This document shows, in pieces, positions 1 to 12,700 of a stretch of 64,000 bases of DNA. Source of the DNA: Hedera helix (Eukaryota > Streptophyta > Magnoliopsida > Apiales > Araliaceae). The number at the start of each line of letters is the position of its first letter. Position 1 is the first letter of the stretch. Position numbers and translations under genes: made by a program. Under the pieces are notes generated by a model, which worked only from the letters and a program-made list of their open reading frames with translations, was not told where the DNA came from and did not search any database. The stretch covers positions 45,183,055-45,247,054 of the forward strand of contig OX359280.1 of NCBI GenBank assembly GCA_947179155.2. The letters are read 5' to 3'.

Positions 1-1590
1 GCACTGCTGACAACACAAAAGTGTATTTTGTACGACTTGCAAAAGATGGAGATAGAGCTAAAGACACCAGGGACCCACTCGAAGATTGCTCACGTGCGAG
101 TAGAACCAACTTTAATCGATAAAATTAAAGCTGCTCAAGCTACCGATCCGGAACTGATAAACATGATAAAGAAAGTACAAGAAGGTGCCATTCCCGAAGC
201 AAGAATCGACGAGAAAGGAATACTTCGAGTCAACTCTCGACTCTGTGTTCCTAACGATCCTGAATTAAAGCATAAAATCATGATGGAGGCACACAACACG
301 CCGTTTGCAATCCACCCAGGAGGTACCAAGATGTATCGAGATCTTCGTCATACATTTTGGTAGAACAATATGAAAAGAGAGATTGCGGAGTTTATCTCAA
401 GGTGCCTAACTTGTCAACGTGTCAAGGCAGAGCATCAAGTTCCTAAAGGTCCATTACAATCACTTGAAGTTCCCGAATGGAAGTGGGAACACATCAATAT
501 GGACTTCGTGACGGGTCTTCCAAAAGTTTCTCAAGGCTTAGATGCAATTTGGGAGATCGTAGATAGATTGACCAAATCTGCTCATTTCTTGCCTATACGA
601 GAAAACTTTTCACTTGAACGTCTTGTCGGTATGTACATAAATGAGATCGTGAGATTGCATGGCATGCCAATTTCCATAGTTTCTGATCGAGATCCTAGAT
701 TCACTTCACGCTTTTGGACCAGTCTACAAAAAGCTATGGGCACTGAACTACGTTTTAGTTCTGCATACCATCCTCAAACAGACGGACAATCGGAAAGGAC
801 GATCCAGACCCTCGAAGATCTTTTGGGACTTTGTGTATTAGACTTCAAAGGAAGTTGGGATAAGTACTTGCCATTGGTGGAATTTTCTTACAACAACAGT
901 TACCAAGCAAGCATAGGCATGGCTCCATTTGAGGCATTGTATGGAAGGAAGTGTCGCTCTCCAATATGTTGGAATGAAGTAGGAGAAGCAAAATTGTTGG
1001 GACCCGAGTTGGTACGCTTGACGACCGAAAAGATCCAAATGATCCGACAACGAATACAGACCGCACAAGAACGACAAAAGAGTTATGCTGATCTTTATCG
1101 GAGAGACGAAAGTTTCAACGTCGGAGATCATGTATTCTTACGTGTTTCTCCATGGAAAGGGGTTACGAGATTCGAAAAGAGAGGAAAGCTCAACCCTCGA
1201 TTTATTGGCCCATTTGAAATCCTCGATCGAATAGGAACCGTAGCCTACAGACTAGCCCTACCACCAAGTATGTCTCGCATCCATAACGTTTTTCACATAT
1301 CTATGTTACGTAAATATGTGAAGGACCCAAACCACGTCATTGAGTTAGAACCAGACGTTATAGCAGAGGATTTAACATACGAGGAGGTACCTGTTAAGAT
1401 CCTGGATAAGAAGGAGCAGATCCTACGCTCAAAGGTTATACCTCAAGTTAAGGTTTTATGGAGGAACCAAGATACTGAGGAAATGACCTGGGAGCTAGAA
1501 TCTGAGATGAAATCTAAGTATCCTTACCTCTTCGATATGTCAGGTACGTCAATTTCGGGGACGAAATTTCATAAGGAGGGGAGGTTGTAA
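1..1590 (+). pseudogene. Ty3/gypsy chromovirus pol, 3' part: integrase and chromodomain-like tail, one in-frame stop
   Basis: The frame is open from the first base of the window, so the RT and RNase H parts lie outside it. The first part contains the HxxxH half of the integrase zinc finger (HNTPFAIHPGG). A TAG at 361-363 then replaces the second Trp of the usual FWW. The same frame resumes at 370 with the CxxC half (CLTC), followed by the rve core. Counting from the Met at 370, the catalytic triad is intact as D45 (NMDFV), D106 (VSDRD) and E142 (GQSER), with D35E spacing. The C-terminal part has the WKG..RFEKRGKL / RFIGPFEIL module and a chromodomain-like tail (LTYEEVPVKIL..KVIPQVKVLWRN..EEMTWE). 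This architecture is that of plant chromoviruses, with Tekay/Del the best guess. The element would integrate cDNA of its own transcript. The single stop makes it a recent pseudogene unless read through. The stop codon TAA lies inside the following LTR. Confidence 0.93.
1572..1585 (+). other. Polypurine tract
   Basis: A purine-rich run (AAGGAGGGGAGG plus T) lies directly before the TG that opens the LTR. This is the expected position of the plus-strand primer of an LTR retrotransposon. It overlaps the last codons of pol. Confidence 0.75.
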
Positions 1591-2320
1591 GACCCCGAAT
1601 TTTATGAAATACAAAATTTAATTTTTCTTCATATAGATATTTTTTTTAAAAAGTAAGTGGTTAAATCGATAAAGTTAAAAGTTAAGGATGTTATGTGCAA
1701 ATTTTATTTTGTCGGACAATATTCGCTTTGTCGGGGAATATTCGTTTGGTCGGGGAATATTCGTGCCGTACGACGGCGCCGAAATAATAAATTATTGGTG
1801 GACCCCACAACGGAATATTTGTCGGATATAGAAAACGACAGAAGTAACCTTTTTAAATAAAAATAGTCAACGGAACTGTTAAAATACCGGTGATAAAAGA
1901 ATAGTAGCATACGGTAGTTTATGGTATTTTCTGTAGCACACGGTACTCTACAGTAACACACGGTATTGCATAGTGTCTCATATTATTGGTCTGATAATTG
2001 ACACCGTAACTGTTATGCATCATTTCATCGATAATTGTCACTGCATAATATTTTATATTATCAATTCAATAATTGTTGTTGCACTGTTTTTAAAATTATT
2101 GAACCTAATAATTGTCACAGTAACATATGCACAGTAATTCACATTATTGAATCAATAATTGTCATTACACAGTAACGTATGCTTTATTTTACATTATTGT
2201 TATCTCTATTATGATGTTATTTAAACAGTTGTATTTCATTAATTTATTGACTTGATATCTAAGAGCTAACTATACTGTATTTATAACAATTAGTCATAAT
2301 AATTGAATTGATAAAGTTAT

Positions 2321-2600
2321 TTGTTTATAATATAAAGTTAGGTGATTATTAGGTGATATGAAATGAATGGTGTAGATTAAAGTGTGAATTATTGTTGAAT
2401 AATTGAATTGATTTGTTTATAATATAAAGTTAGGTAATTATTAGGTGATATGAAATGAATGGTGTAGATTAAAGTGTGAATTATTGTTGAATAATTAAAT
2501 TGATTTGTTTATAATATAAAGTTAGGTGATTATTAGGTGATATGAAATGAATGGTGTAGATTAAAGATAATATAATATTTGAAATGGATGGTGTAGATTA
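2321..2600. repeat. Tandem repeat in LTR, about 92-bp unit
   Basis: Three units start at about 2321, 2413 and 2505 (each opening TTGTTTATAATATAAAGTTA) and run through GAAATGAATGGTGTAGATTAAAG. The third is partly diverged. The inverted solo LTR at 53 kb has fewer copies. Confidence 0.85.
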
Positions 2601-2653
2601 AAAGGTGATCTTTAAATGAATGGTTTAGATTAAATGAATGATAAGATTTTTGG

Positions 2654-2663
2654 CTATAAATAG
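2654..2663 (+). promoter_or_regulatory. Probable TATA box of the LTR promoter
   Basis: CTATAAATAG lies about 1.07 kb into the LTR, followed by a CT-rich leader (TTCTTTCTTTCTCTCTC). This is the usual layout of the U3/R transition in plant LTRs. The same motif is conserved in the inverted copy at 54851-54860. Confidence 0.6.
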
Positions 2664-2990
2664 AAGCCTTAACTTAAGGATTTTTCATAAACTTCCTTAC
2701 TTGTTCTTTCTTTCTCTCTCTAAATACTTCTTGTGAAAGTTCTCTCTAAGTGTGCTTAAGTCATCTTGAGTATTTGTGAAGATCTATAAGTATACGTATA
2801 CTGTTCAAGTTAATCAACCTCATTTAAATCAATATCCAGTCACGTGTTGAGGTAAGGGATACCATCTTTTTCATCTTCCATTATTCAAACATACTATGGT
2901 AAGGGATTATCATTATTTGATTCTCGATAATAATATTGTTTCTTCCTTACTCATAAGACGTGCCTTTTATTTCCATGTATTAAATTGTGG

Positions 2991-3330
2991 GAATAACCTT
3001 ACGGAGCGGATTGCCGCCTGTTGGTGAATAACCTTTCGTATTCATTCATTATTAATCTCTGAGAATAACCTTACGGAGCGGATTGCCGCCTGTTTGGTGA
3101 ATAACTCTTTGTACTCAAATCCTATTAAATTGTGGGAATAACCTTACGGAGCGGATTGCCGCCTGTTGGTGAATAACCTTTCGTATTCATTCATTATTAA
3201 TCTCTGAGAATAACCTTACGGAGCGGATTGCCGCCTGTTTGGTGAATAACTCTTTGTACTCAAATTCTATTAAATTGTGGGAATAACCTTACGGAGCGGT
3301 TTGCCGCCTGTTGGTGAATAACCCTTTGTA
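2991..3330. repeat. Tandem repeat in LTR, five units of about 72 bp
   Basis: Units open GAATAACCTTACGGAGCGG at about 2991, 3063, 3136, 3208 and 3281. Alternate units differ slightly (TTGGTGAATAACC versus TTTGGTGAATAACTC), so the array is really a 145-bp dimer repeated about two and a half times. The copy in the solo LTR at 54.34-54.54 kb has three units. Confidence 0.9.
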
Positions 3331-4688
3331 TTAATTTCCTTCACCTTTTGTTAATCAAACCTGCTACGGTAAGGGATATTATTTTCTTTCATACTCCTAA
3401 ATCGAAATTTATTATGGAACTATTGCTTCTATAATTCCTGAAAATATTATATGTTCCATAATAGTTGAACTTCATTATTTCAACTGAACCTTCCTATTTA
3501 CGTGAACCTTTCTATTGAATTGTAACCGTTATTCTGAACTGTGGATCTTGAATTTCACTCCACATCATGTTGACAATTTGGACATTATTTGAATCTGTAC
3601 AAAGTAAACTTCCGATACTTATTGTTATCCTATTTCTTCTGTTCATCATTTATATCATTCTAATCATCCAAAAATCAAGCTGTTGTGAATATCTGTGGCC
3701 GGGGGCACAGATGTGATATATTTGTTGAACAGATGATAGGTTAAAGGCGATATAATAGGTTAAAGGCGATACATCTGTTCGGTGTCTTTTATGGCACGTG
3801 GTGAATGTTCTCTTTGGCCCGTAGTGCAAAGATGAACTGTTGTTTGGTATGATTATGACCAAAGGCTGAATCTGGTATAATCATGACCGTTGGTGCTATA
3901 TTGAATATCTTTGGCCCGTAGTACAAAGATGAACTGTTGATGTGCATGATTATGATCAGGAACTGTGAATTTGTATTATCTTGACTAATGATATTTCAGA
4001 TGATAAAAGTTGATGATGTTTTTCCTAAAAAGAGAACCGAGTGGACATTATAGTCTGCATTATTCTTCTAATAGATTACTCATTCCGCTGCTATTATTGA
4101 TCTGAACGTTGTTTAAGAATTTAACTGCAGTTTTTGATATAAACCTTGTAGTCTATTGTATTCTATCAAGAACTCAACTGTTGAAGACTAATGATAATTT
4201 ATTCGTCATTATCTTAGTCATGATATTCTTTACTGGGCTATTTGAGCTCACCCTTTCTTTTGTTCCATTGTTTTTCAATAGGAGATGAAAACATAACAGG
4301 GTCTAGCCGGGGAATGGAGTGAGAGTCCGAGGAATAGCTATCATAGTCTTCACGTTTTGTAAAATAGTGTGGCAATAATAGTGAAGACTTAGTTGTGTAT
4401 TATTATACACTGTATTGTTGTACGTTGTGCTTTGTTGTAATAATTTTGTTGTAGTATTTTGACGACTCAAGTTTGGGCTGTGTGGGCCCAGATTTGGGGG
4501 CGTCACATTTTTGCCAGGTCTAAGCTTGGGCATGCCTATATCTCTCTCGTGAGTTGATAAGATTATTCGCTTTCACTTACAGAAAACCCTAGAATAACTA
4601 CTCTATAGTCTCTCTATCTCTCTCTCTAAACAATACTTACGTACGGGTGTGGCTGTGTGAGTACACGCTGATCTACCTAATATCACAT

Positions 4689-4711
4689 TATATATATATA
4701 TATATATATAT
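4689..4711. repeat. (TA)n microsatellite
   Basis: Uninterrupted TA dinucleotides. Confidence 0.9.
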
Positions 4712-5229
4712 TGAATTATATAGGATAAAGAGAAGCATGTACTATCCCAAACTAGATTTTATCAATTTATTTACAGTTTCATCAAATGTTATTTTCTCAT
4801 ATTATATATAATTTGTTTCTAACAATAAGCATGAAATTAAGGGGTAACTTAAAGGACGTAAACTAAAATATTTATCAAGTTTCAACTTACTTTTTAACAA
4901 GGGTCATTCAAAAAATTACCTGACACCCTCCATGAAGGATGAAGGTACGCATATAGATTCCAAAACTGAATATATACTTGCAGCATGCATAGTTTCTATA
5001 TTGATACCCTGATGTACGTATAAACAAAACAAAACAAAAATGGTTAAGTAGTCAATATTTGTACTCCATTAATATGATTAGATGATACTGTGTGTTGTCT
5101 TCTTTGATTTGTATCCGCGCGCCTTGATGTATGCATGTGCAATGTGAGTGCACGGCCATTGATAATCTGATATTGCTATCGCCCTGCGCGCATTCATACA
5201 AAAAGTGTACTTGTACCTAGCCTAGCTGC

Positions 5230-5300
5230 ATATATATATATGTGTGTGTGTGTGTGTGCGTGTGTGTGTGTGTGTGTGTGTGCGTGTGTGTGTGTGTGTG
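5230..5300. repeat. (TA)n(TG)n compound microsatellite
   Basis: A short TA run is followed by TG dinucleotides interrupted by two TGCG variants. Confidence 0.9.
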
Positions 5301-6644
5301 GTCCTCTACTCCTCTTTCCTCCTAATTGTGGCTTTTATTACCCGCAGAGCCTGACTCCATTCCAGAACATATCAAAGAGGAGAAGACAAGGGTTCGTGAT
5401 CAATAAACTAATGATCTCGTTTAAGTTTCAACATCCTTTACTGAGCTTGAACTTAAGTTGGGGCAATAAATTGGGTATAGCAATTATGGGATTAAGGTAA
5501 CACTAATCAGATCTCAGAAGAGTTCAGATCCAATGAAGATATTAACTTGTTATGAGGTTGGGATAAATTTTGAAAATGGTATAGCCCACGGTGGCACTCG
5601 TCACTTATAATGCTTGGTTCTTAATGTCCTGTTGTTTTTTTTCCTTCTAAAATTTGTCATTGTGATGAATATTTTCTTTCGATAATCTGGCCGCGCAATG
5701 TTTTACTGTGTATGAGTTTTGTTTCAGGGAGTAGAGAAGGGATGTAAAGGGAAAGCTTTTCATAAAATTCTTTTTGAAAAGAATTTTCCCTTCCTATTTC
5801 TTACCCTCCTCCCAAAATAGAACTTACAGAAGCGAGCTTGCATGCACAAGGTTCAATGGAAATCAATGAAGTGTGCCCTTTTCACTTCATATACTAATCT
5901 TTAAAAATACTTGGTGGTCACTTGCATTTGTACAGCTCGAGCTTTTTTGAAACCAAACTTTCAACTTTCTCAAACCAATATACTGCAGTCGTCATGGTCT
6001 ATCCTACTGCAGAGCGCAGATAAAGCTGATGTTTACAAGTTCTCACCCAATACAATTATTAGTTCTGCTGTATTAGGGGACCAAAGCCAGAAGGGTTCAT
6101 TGCAAACTGTTTGATTTCCAAGAAATTCTGTTTCCTAGTACACCACCCTCGAGAATGCCTAAATATACGGTTTAGTCTGGTTTAATATAAGATACTCCAA
6201 CAAAGAACTATTGTCAATTAAAATGAGGAGGATTATTATTAATCAACATAGATAAACTTTATCATCAATTCTCAACCTACTGGCACTCTGGACCAACCCG
6301 ACGAGTCCATGCAACTATGATCGTATAACTTCAAATTTTAGATGCACACAAATCTTGGAAGTAGGCTGTGTAGTTCTTGTAACAAAAGTTTACTTATGCT
6401 CTCCAATTAAAACACAAATAATTCCAGAGAAGGTCAACATAAGTGAGAAGCATGCAACTACAAAACTATCTCTCGACAGCACAGGGACGGTTACCATAAA
6501 TTATACTTCGCTACCATATGGTCCTATGCTATTTCCTTTGGGTGATGATGGAGGATGAAGAGTGCTGCTCAGGCAGGGTGGGAGAAAGGGTGGTTTTTCA
6601 TTAACGATAACTAACTATCCAAATACCGCCACTGGTCCTTTAAG

Positions 6645-6786
6645 CTAGTAGGGTCGATATCGTCGACCACGACTGCCATCGTCACTGCCACCACTAGGTC
6701 CTCCTCTTCCTTGAGGTCCACCACTTCCATTGGTCCAATCGTTCCTCCGGGGTCTCATGGGTGGTATCTGTACACCAGGCTGCTGA
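6645..6786 (-). CDS. RRM gene, coding exon 8 (RGG-like tail and stop)
   Basis: Acceptor ACAG|TCAGCAG. It encodes a Gly/Arg-rich tail ending RRYRPY and the stop TAG at 6647-6645. Confidence 0.92.
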
Positions 6787-9700
6787 CTGTACATTTTCAA
6801 AATTAGTAAAAGCAGAAGCTGAAGAATTAACTTTAATAAGTGAATGCAAAAGTTCAAGGATTATAACTTTATCAGGTGAAGCACAATGCAAAATGACAAC
6901 TTACAGAACATAGCCAATTCGACCATCTGGTAGAACCATCGGTACCATCTGCATCCCTGCTGGCATTGGTCCCCTTCCATATATCATAGGCTGTTTTAAT
7001 ATGTGCAAGTCCGTGCGAAACTTGATCAATGGTAAATAAAGAATCAACATCAAGTGACATGAGGACTTAAAATTGTTTAATAATATACCTGCTGAAATCC
7101 GGCAGCGACACTATATCCTGCCCTTACAGGGCCATAGGGATTACCAGGAAAACCACTATACCCGGGGTTGGGAATATAATTTGGATGAGGCCCAGAATTG
7201 TAGGGACTAGCCCCGTCCGACTTCTTATCATTCTGAGGCCTGGCAAGGACCACTTCCAACAACTGACCTGCAGATAACATTCTTTCTCATGCTGCTAGAA
7301 TTGAATCCAGGTCTTCTAGATGACTTAACAATAACTCAATCATCATAATTTCTTAATTTTGATCTAAATTAGAGAAATGCCAAAATAACACAGAACACAA
7401 ACCTCCCCCTACAGCTTCTATAATGATGGCAAATTCAAACTGTTTTCAATCAAAGGATAGTTGTCCAAATCAAACTAATGACAACAAAAGTAGAGTTTGA
7501 ATTAGTGTTATATTTGGTGATTGTAATGCAGCCTTGTGAAGCAGCTTCAACAATTTGTATTAAACCTCGTCATTTCATCTTTTGGAATATGATACTAGCA
7601 AAATAAAATATTTGTAGACATCACTCTACCAATGTCACGAACAAAGAAATCACGCAATAACAGTTCGTAGTAAATCCATAATTAACTCAACATACTTGAT
7701 TAATTCTTCCAGTTTCATTTTTTACTGCTAGTTTGCTATCATATTTTATGACTAGGTACACTGGCATGATGAAATGTTGGAATATTACCATTGACTTCAT
7801 ACTTCTCTGTATCTTTGACAGCCTTCAATGCACTTGACCTTTCAGCAAAATGAACAAATCCAAAGTCACGTTTGCCACCACTTCTGGCTGACGGCATGAC
7901 AACTTTTGTAACTTCCCCATGGTGCTGGAACAGTTCCTTCAGTTCCTCTGACGACGTGTTTTCAGGTATGTTCTTCACATAAAGAGCCTTGACCTGGTAA
8001 ACCAAACACAAACTAAACATAAAATCTGAAAATTAACTGCAATACATTCTGATGACAAGACAAAGGACTGAAATGAGATCTCTACTGCAGGTACAATTTT
8101 TTTTTTAGCATTCATTACATAGCATCATTTCACTTAATAATTCTCCCCTTAACATAGTGTCTGCACCTTAAAGAGGTGCAGATTTTCTTCATAAGTTCTA
8201 CAATAGTACCACTTGGTATGATATACAGACCTCAAGAACCATTTCAAGATGAAAATTTTTGGAAGACTAAATTGCTGCTGAAGTTCGTTAATAACCTAGC
8301 AGGTAGGTTTAAAGGGCAAGCCAAGTATTGGAGGCAGAGTCTACAACCATATATGTTGCATCAATTTTTTAATTGCAGAAGCAACTGTTCAATGGCAAGT
8401 TTCATTAATAAACTCAGCAAACAGACGCAGAGGAGGAAAAATCACATGTGCAAGCAATATCTATATATAAAGCCAGAGCACTCCCTTTGATATCTTGGCC
8501 TGTTCACCCTCTGATTATTTTTGCTTTCTATCTTATCCCAATTTTTACTCGCTCATTTTTTCTTCAAAAAAACTGTACCCTTCCTAATAAATCCAATGTA
8601 AATATTTGGTTTATAACTATCACATGATTGTGGTAGTTTTTTTTTTCACCATAGTCGTCAAGTCGTTAAGTCAAGTCGAGTCGATGGCCACCTGACTAGT
8701 CGTCCATAAAGCGATAAATTATATATAATGTATTTTATACATTGATATATATACACACACACACACACACATATAATTTTACAAATTAAAATTATATTAA
8801 ATACTAAAAACTTTATTCTATATTATTAGAAATCATTTCTCAACTAAATATTACAACATTTGACAAGAAGTAGCCAAGCACATCATGACACATAGATTAC
8901 TCCACTCATCATGACAAAATAACAATATCTAAAACACAGTATATTTTTTACAATATTATTTATTATGTTTAAATTTTTTTTCCAAAAAAAAAAATGGAAA
9001 CTCAACAAATTTTTAATCCATCAGTTTTACAAAAAAATTAAATGTAGTCGATGTTATTTACTGCACTAAAGGAAACAAATTAACTATAACTGAAATGTAG
9101 TCAACGTTATTTACTGCACTAAAGGAAACAAATTAATTATCACTTAATTTGTGAGACTCATAGGAATCTATGCAATAATTAGCATATAAAATATTTTAGA
9201 ATAATTTTAGACAATTGAAATGTGTTGAAAAAAACTTTTCATACATAAACTAAATTTAAGCAAGCAATATATTGGGAAAATATAAGTTGGGCTTGAGCTT
9301 ATAATGTTGTTTATTCAAAAAAGGCTCAACTACAACTACAAAATATAGATAGGAGCCCAATAGTGGTCATAACAGAAAAACCAGATGGAATTAGGGTTTT
9401 AATCCAACTGCCACTGCAACAAGGAGACGAAAAAGGATAAAACAGCAGCAAGGAGAAGAGAAGAAGAAAGCTCATAAAAGTCATGTCGAGCAACCCAAAT
9501 ATGTGCTCTGTATAAATCCTAGCATCTTCCTTCTCCATCTCAATTCCTCTTTTTTGCCGCACGACTCGAACGGAGGTATGTGGTCTCTAAGTCGGGCAAC
9601 ATGGAGGAAGTCGGACAAGTCGTCGACTAGTCAACACAAGGTGACAACTTTCCTTCCAAGTCGAGCAACTTAGAGACATTAACTGTAATATCCCGGATAT

Positions 9701-12700
9701 TATTAAGGCTTGTAATTATGATTTGAAAAGATTATAATAAGGGTTAAGATTTGAAACCTAATTTTTATGAATAGAATACTTAAGGAATGATTGTTTCGGT
9801 ATACATTGAGTTATGTCAAGGCTAAATACAACTCAAAATTACGATCGTATATAATTAAGGGTTAAATTAATAACCTAAACTATGTGTATAATTTATTAAA
9901 CATTTTGACCTAATTTAATTGTTAGGAACTTAATGTGTGTGATATGATTTTCCTATGTGTATAATTTTGTGTTTTGAATCAAGTATCTAACCTTAACACT
10001 TATTAGAATCTAGAAATTATGTAAGGGTTAAAACACCCTAGGGTTATAAGCCTAGAAATCACTATTCACAAATACGAAAATAATACGAGTAGAATACAAG
10101 CATAATACGAAAATTATACGGTAGAAATATAAAAAGTCAAAGTATGAATAGTAAAAGTCAACGATTACGTCTAACTAATTTAGTTGAAATTGAACTAAAA
10201 AACTAACTAGTTTAGTTGGGAATGAACTAGATGCCCACCTAATTTAGTTGTATATGAACTAAGTTAGGTGATAGTTTGGTTGGAATCACACTAAAAAGTA
10301 AACTAAGTTTGGTGTAACTAAATTAGAGAAACCAAACTATGAACCAAAACCAAGTTTGGCTAAGGAAACTAAAGGTGATTTAGTTACTTGTGTAGAGAAT
10401 TGGAGGGCCTTTTGGCCATTATGAAAGTATGTAATACTTACAAATTATGTAAGTATACTTTTTGTCTTGCAATCTTAGAAGTCAAGTGAGACTTGGCTTC
10501 TTTGGTTGGTTTCAATGGTTGTTAAGTAGATGTGGCCTGTTGTGAGCCTAGGGTTCTTAAGTGAACCTACTAATCACCAATTAATTCATTAAGTGAGGGT
10601 TAATTACAATTAATTAACCATATAAGTAAGATTAGCGATAGTTGAGCAAGACTAATTAAGCTAAACCTAGTCAATGTCTCTAGGATATTTGTAAGATCAA
10701 TAATGACTAGGGAACAAGGAGGACCCGGCCATTAATGGCCAGTCACTTGTGTTGGATTTTTTAGGTTACAAGACTTAAGGACCAAATATTATGGCGTCAT
10801 GTCCATTTTGTCCTAACTTTGAAAGTCCTATAAATAAAGCCTTTGGTTCTTCATTAAAACTCGCCAATTCACAAGAAGCTTTCGAGAGAAATTCATAAGT
10901 AAGAATTAGTTTGGTAGTTGAGAGCAAAAAGCAAGAAGGCTAGCATAATCAAGTAGTAAAGCTTGCACTTCAAAAGGTAACAAACTCTAGTTGTTGTAAT
11001 TTTAGTTTATGTTCTTATTGTTTTTCTTGTTTTTGAGTAAAAGTCATAATTTCTTACATTTATAATTTCATAAAGGTGATAAAACATGATGGCCTTGCTA
11101 TACAATGCTTGTGGCATCAAGTTTTAAGTAATCGAAACAAAGAACAATGAAACTTAGTTTTCATATGTTATTCGTGTTCTTGAATAAAAGTCATAAATCC
11201 TTACATAAGTAGGTTTATGATTTCGTAATTTAGGGTTATAGAGTTGTAAAACAAAATGGCTTAACCTCGTGGTATCAAGTTTTAGCAAGCTAAAACAAGT
11301 ACGTATGAAACTAGTTTTCATTTCGTCTTTTGTTCTTCACGTTCTTAAGTAAAAGTCATAAAATCTTATATACTTAGGTTTATGATTTTGTTATTACATG
11401 TTATTAAGTGATAAAACATGATGACTTAGCAAATTAATACTTGTGGCATCAGGTTTTACTAATCGGATCATGGATATGTGAACCTAGTTTTCATACTGTC
11501 CTTGTGAACCATTTGAGGACCCCTTGTGGTTGGTATCTTGGTTTGCAATCTAAAGGAAAGTTGTAGATGGGGAAATTTTGATGAAAATGAACTCAAAAAT
11601 CACCCAAAAATGTTCTGAAATGAAAAAGTTAGGGGTGTTTTAGTGCAAGAAGGTCGGGCAGTCCAACATGAAACCTAAAATTAGGGTGCATCAAATCTGA
11701 GGCAGCACTGCACCACTATGGGCCAACGCTGCACCGCTAGTATTCTGTTCGGCTAGGGTTTTTCTAGGGTTTTCGGGTAGCACTGCACCGCTAGTGACCT
11801 GTCCAGCTAGGCTGGTTGAGTTTTTGTTTTACCTTGTTCGTAACTTAAAGTTTCACTCGCCGGGCATTGTAAAACTTAACAAAATGTTATTACACTATTG
11901 AAATAAAGCTAGTAAGTCGAAGTATTGCAAGAGAATAATGATGACACTAATGGTTATGTCAAACTCGTATACCTTGTAGGACATACGAATGAACGCAAAA
12001 AATACGCGTAAGCCTTAAAAGGCAAATCAGACAAGTTCTAACTCTTACTTAAATTGATTATGTGGTAGTTGTGTAGTGATTGTTCTATACAAAGATATGT
12101 GTTTTAAACTGTTAAATGCTAAATGAGATTTGTAATTTTATGTGATTATTTGTGAATGTTAATCGAGTATGAAATATTATATCATTGAGTAAAAGCATGA
12201 TAAAGTATATGTTGAAGCATAAACTGTATATGTGCTACTTCATAGACTTGCTGAGCCGTTGTGCTCTTCTTGCGAATAATCGTATTGAATAAGGAACTTC
12301 ACATCTGAATATCTATATTCGTTAAGCCACGCTTAATCGATAGAGTTAAGATTAAGTACAGTATTGAATAAGAAACTCTACATCTGAATGAGAGTATTGA
12401 ATGATATTGGGATTTCTATAAGCACTGAGGCTACACTTAATAAGCGTCGGTAAGGAGCCACCTTTACCAGAATGCGCCCCTCGGTTTCAAGAACAATCTT
12501 ATCATTAATACTGTGAAATTCAGATAGGTAGGGATTATCAATATGATGTAGATGAGTCATTAGTAAATAAAGCTATACATCTAAGTGAAAGTATAGGTAA
12601 ATACGGACTGATCCTGTTATTACGAATACTGTGAATTTCAGATGTACGGATTTTATGTAATGATGGAACATCTATTTTAGAGTTGATAGATGCGTTAAAT

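Larger units (their letters stand above)
1586..4507 (+). mobile_element. 3' LTR (about 2.9 kb) of the chromovirus at 1-1590
   Basis: It begins TGTAAGACCCC directly after the polypurine tract and ends GGGGGCGTCACA, so it has TG...CA ends. A second copy of the same family lies inverted at 53152-55959. That copy is flanked by a perfect target duplication, which confirms both boundaries here. The LTR has a TATA motif near 2654, a roughly 92-bp tandem array at 2321-2600 and a roughly 72-bp tandem array at 2991-3330. Bases 4508-4512 (TTTTT) would be the right-hand target duplication; the left one is outside the window. Short minus-strand reading frames here are not genes. Confidence 0.92.
4508..6644. 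other. Non-coding stretch, with the probable 3' UTR of the RRM gene at its right end
   Basis: I see no supported gene. It holds an AT microsatellite (4689-4711) and a GT microsatellite (about 5241-5300). The last few hundred bases, read on the minus strand, would be the 3' UTR of the RRM gene that stops at 6645. I could not fix a polyadenylation site. The short open frames present match nothing I recognise, and one of them is simply translated (GT)n. Confidence 0.5.

Noticed and set aside
1657..1961. Short open frames in the first LTR, mirrored at 55584-55888
   Set aside because: They are the same non-coding LTR DNA in two copies. They persist because the copies are nearly identical, not because of coding selection.
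2991..3330. Regularly spaced repeats resembling a CRISPR array
   Set aside because: The spacers are themselves repeated in alternation, the array lies inside an LTR, and the genome is a plant.
5240..5500. 86-codon frame starting MCVCVCACV
   Set aside because: A translated GT microsatellite followed by unrecognised sequence.
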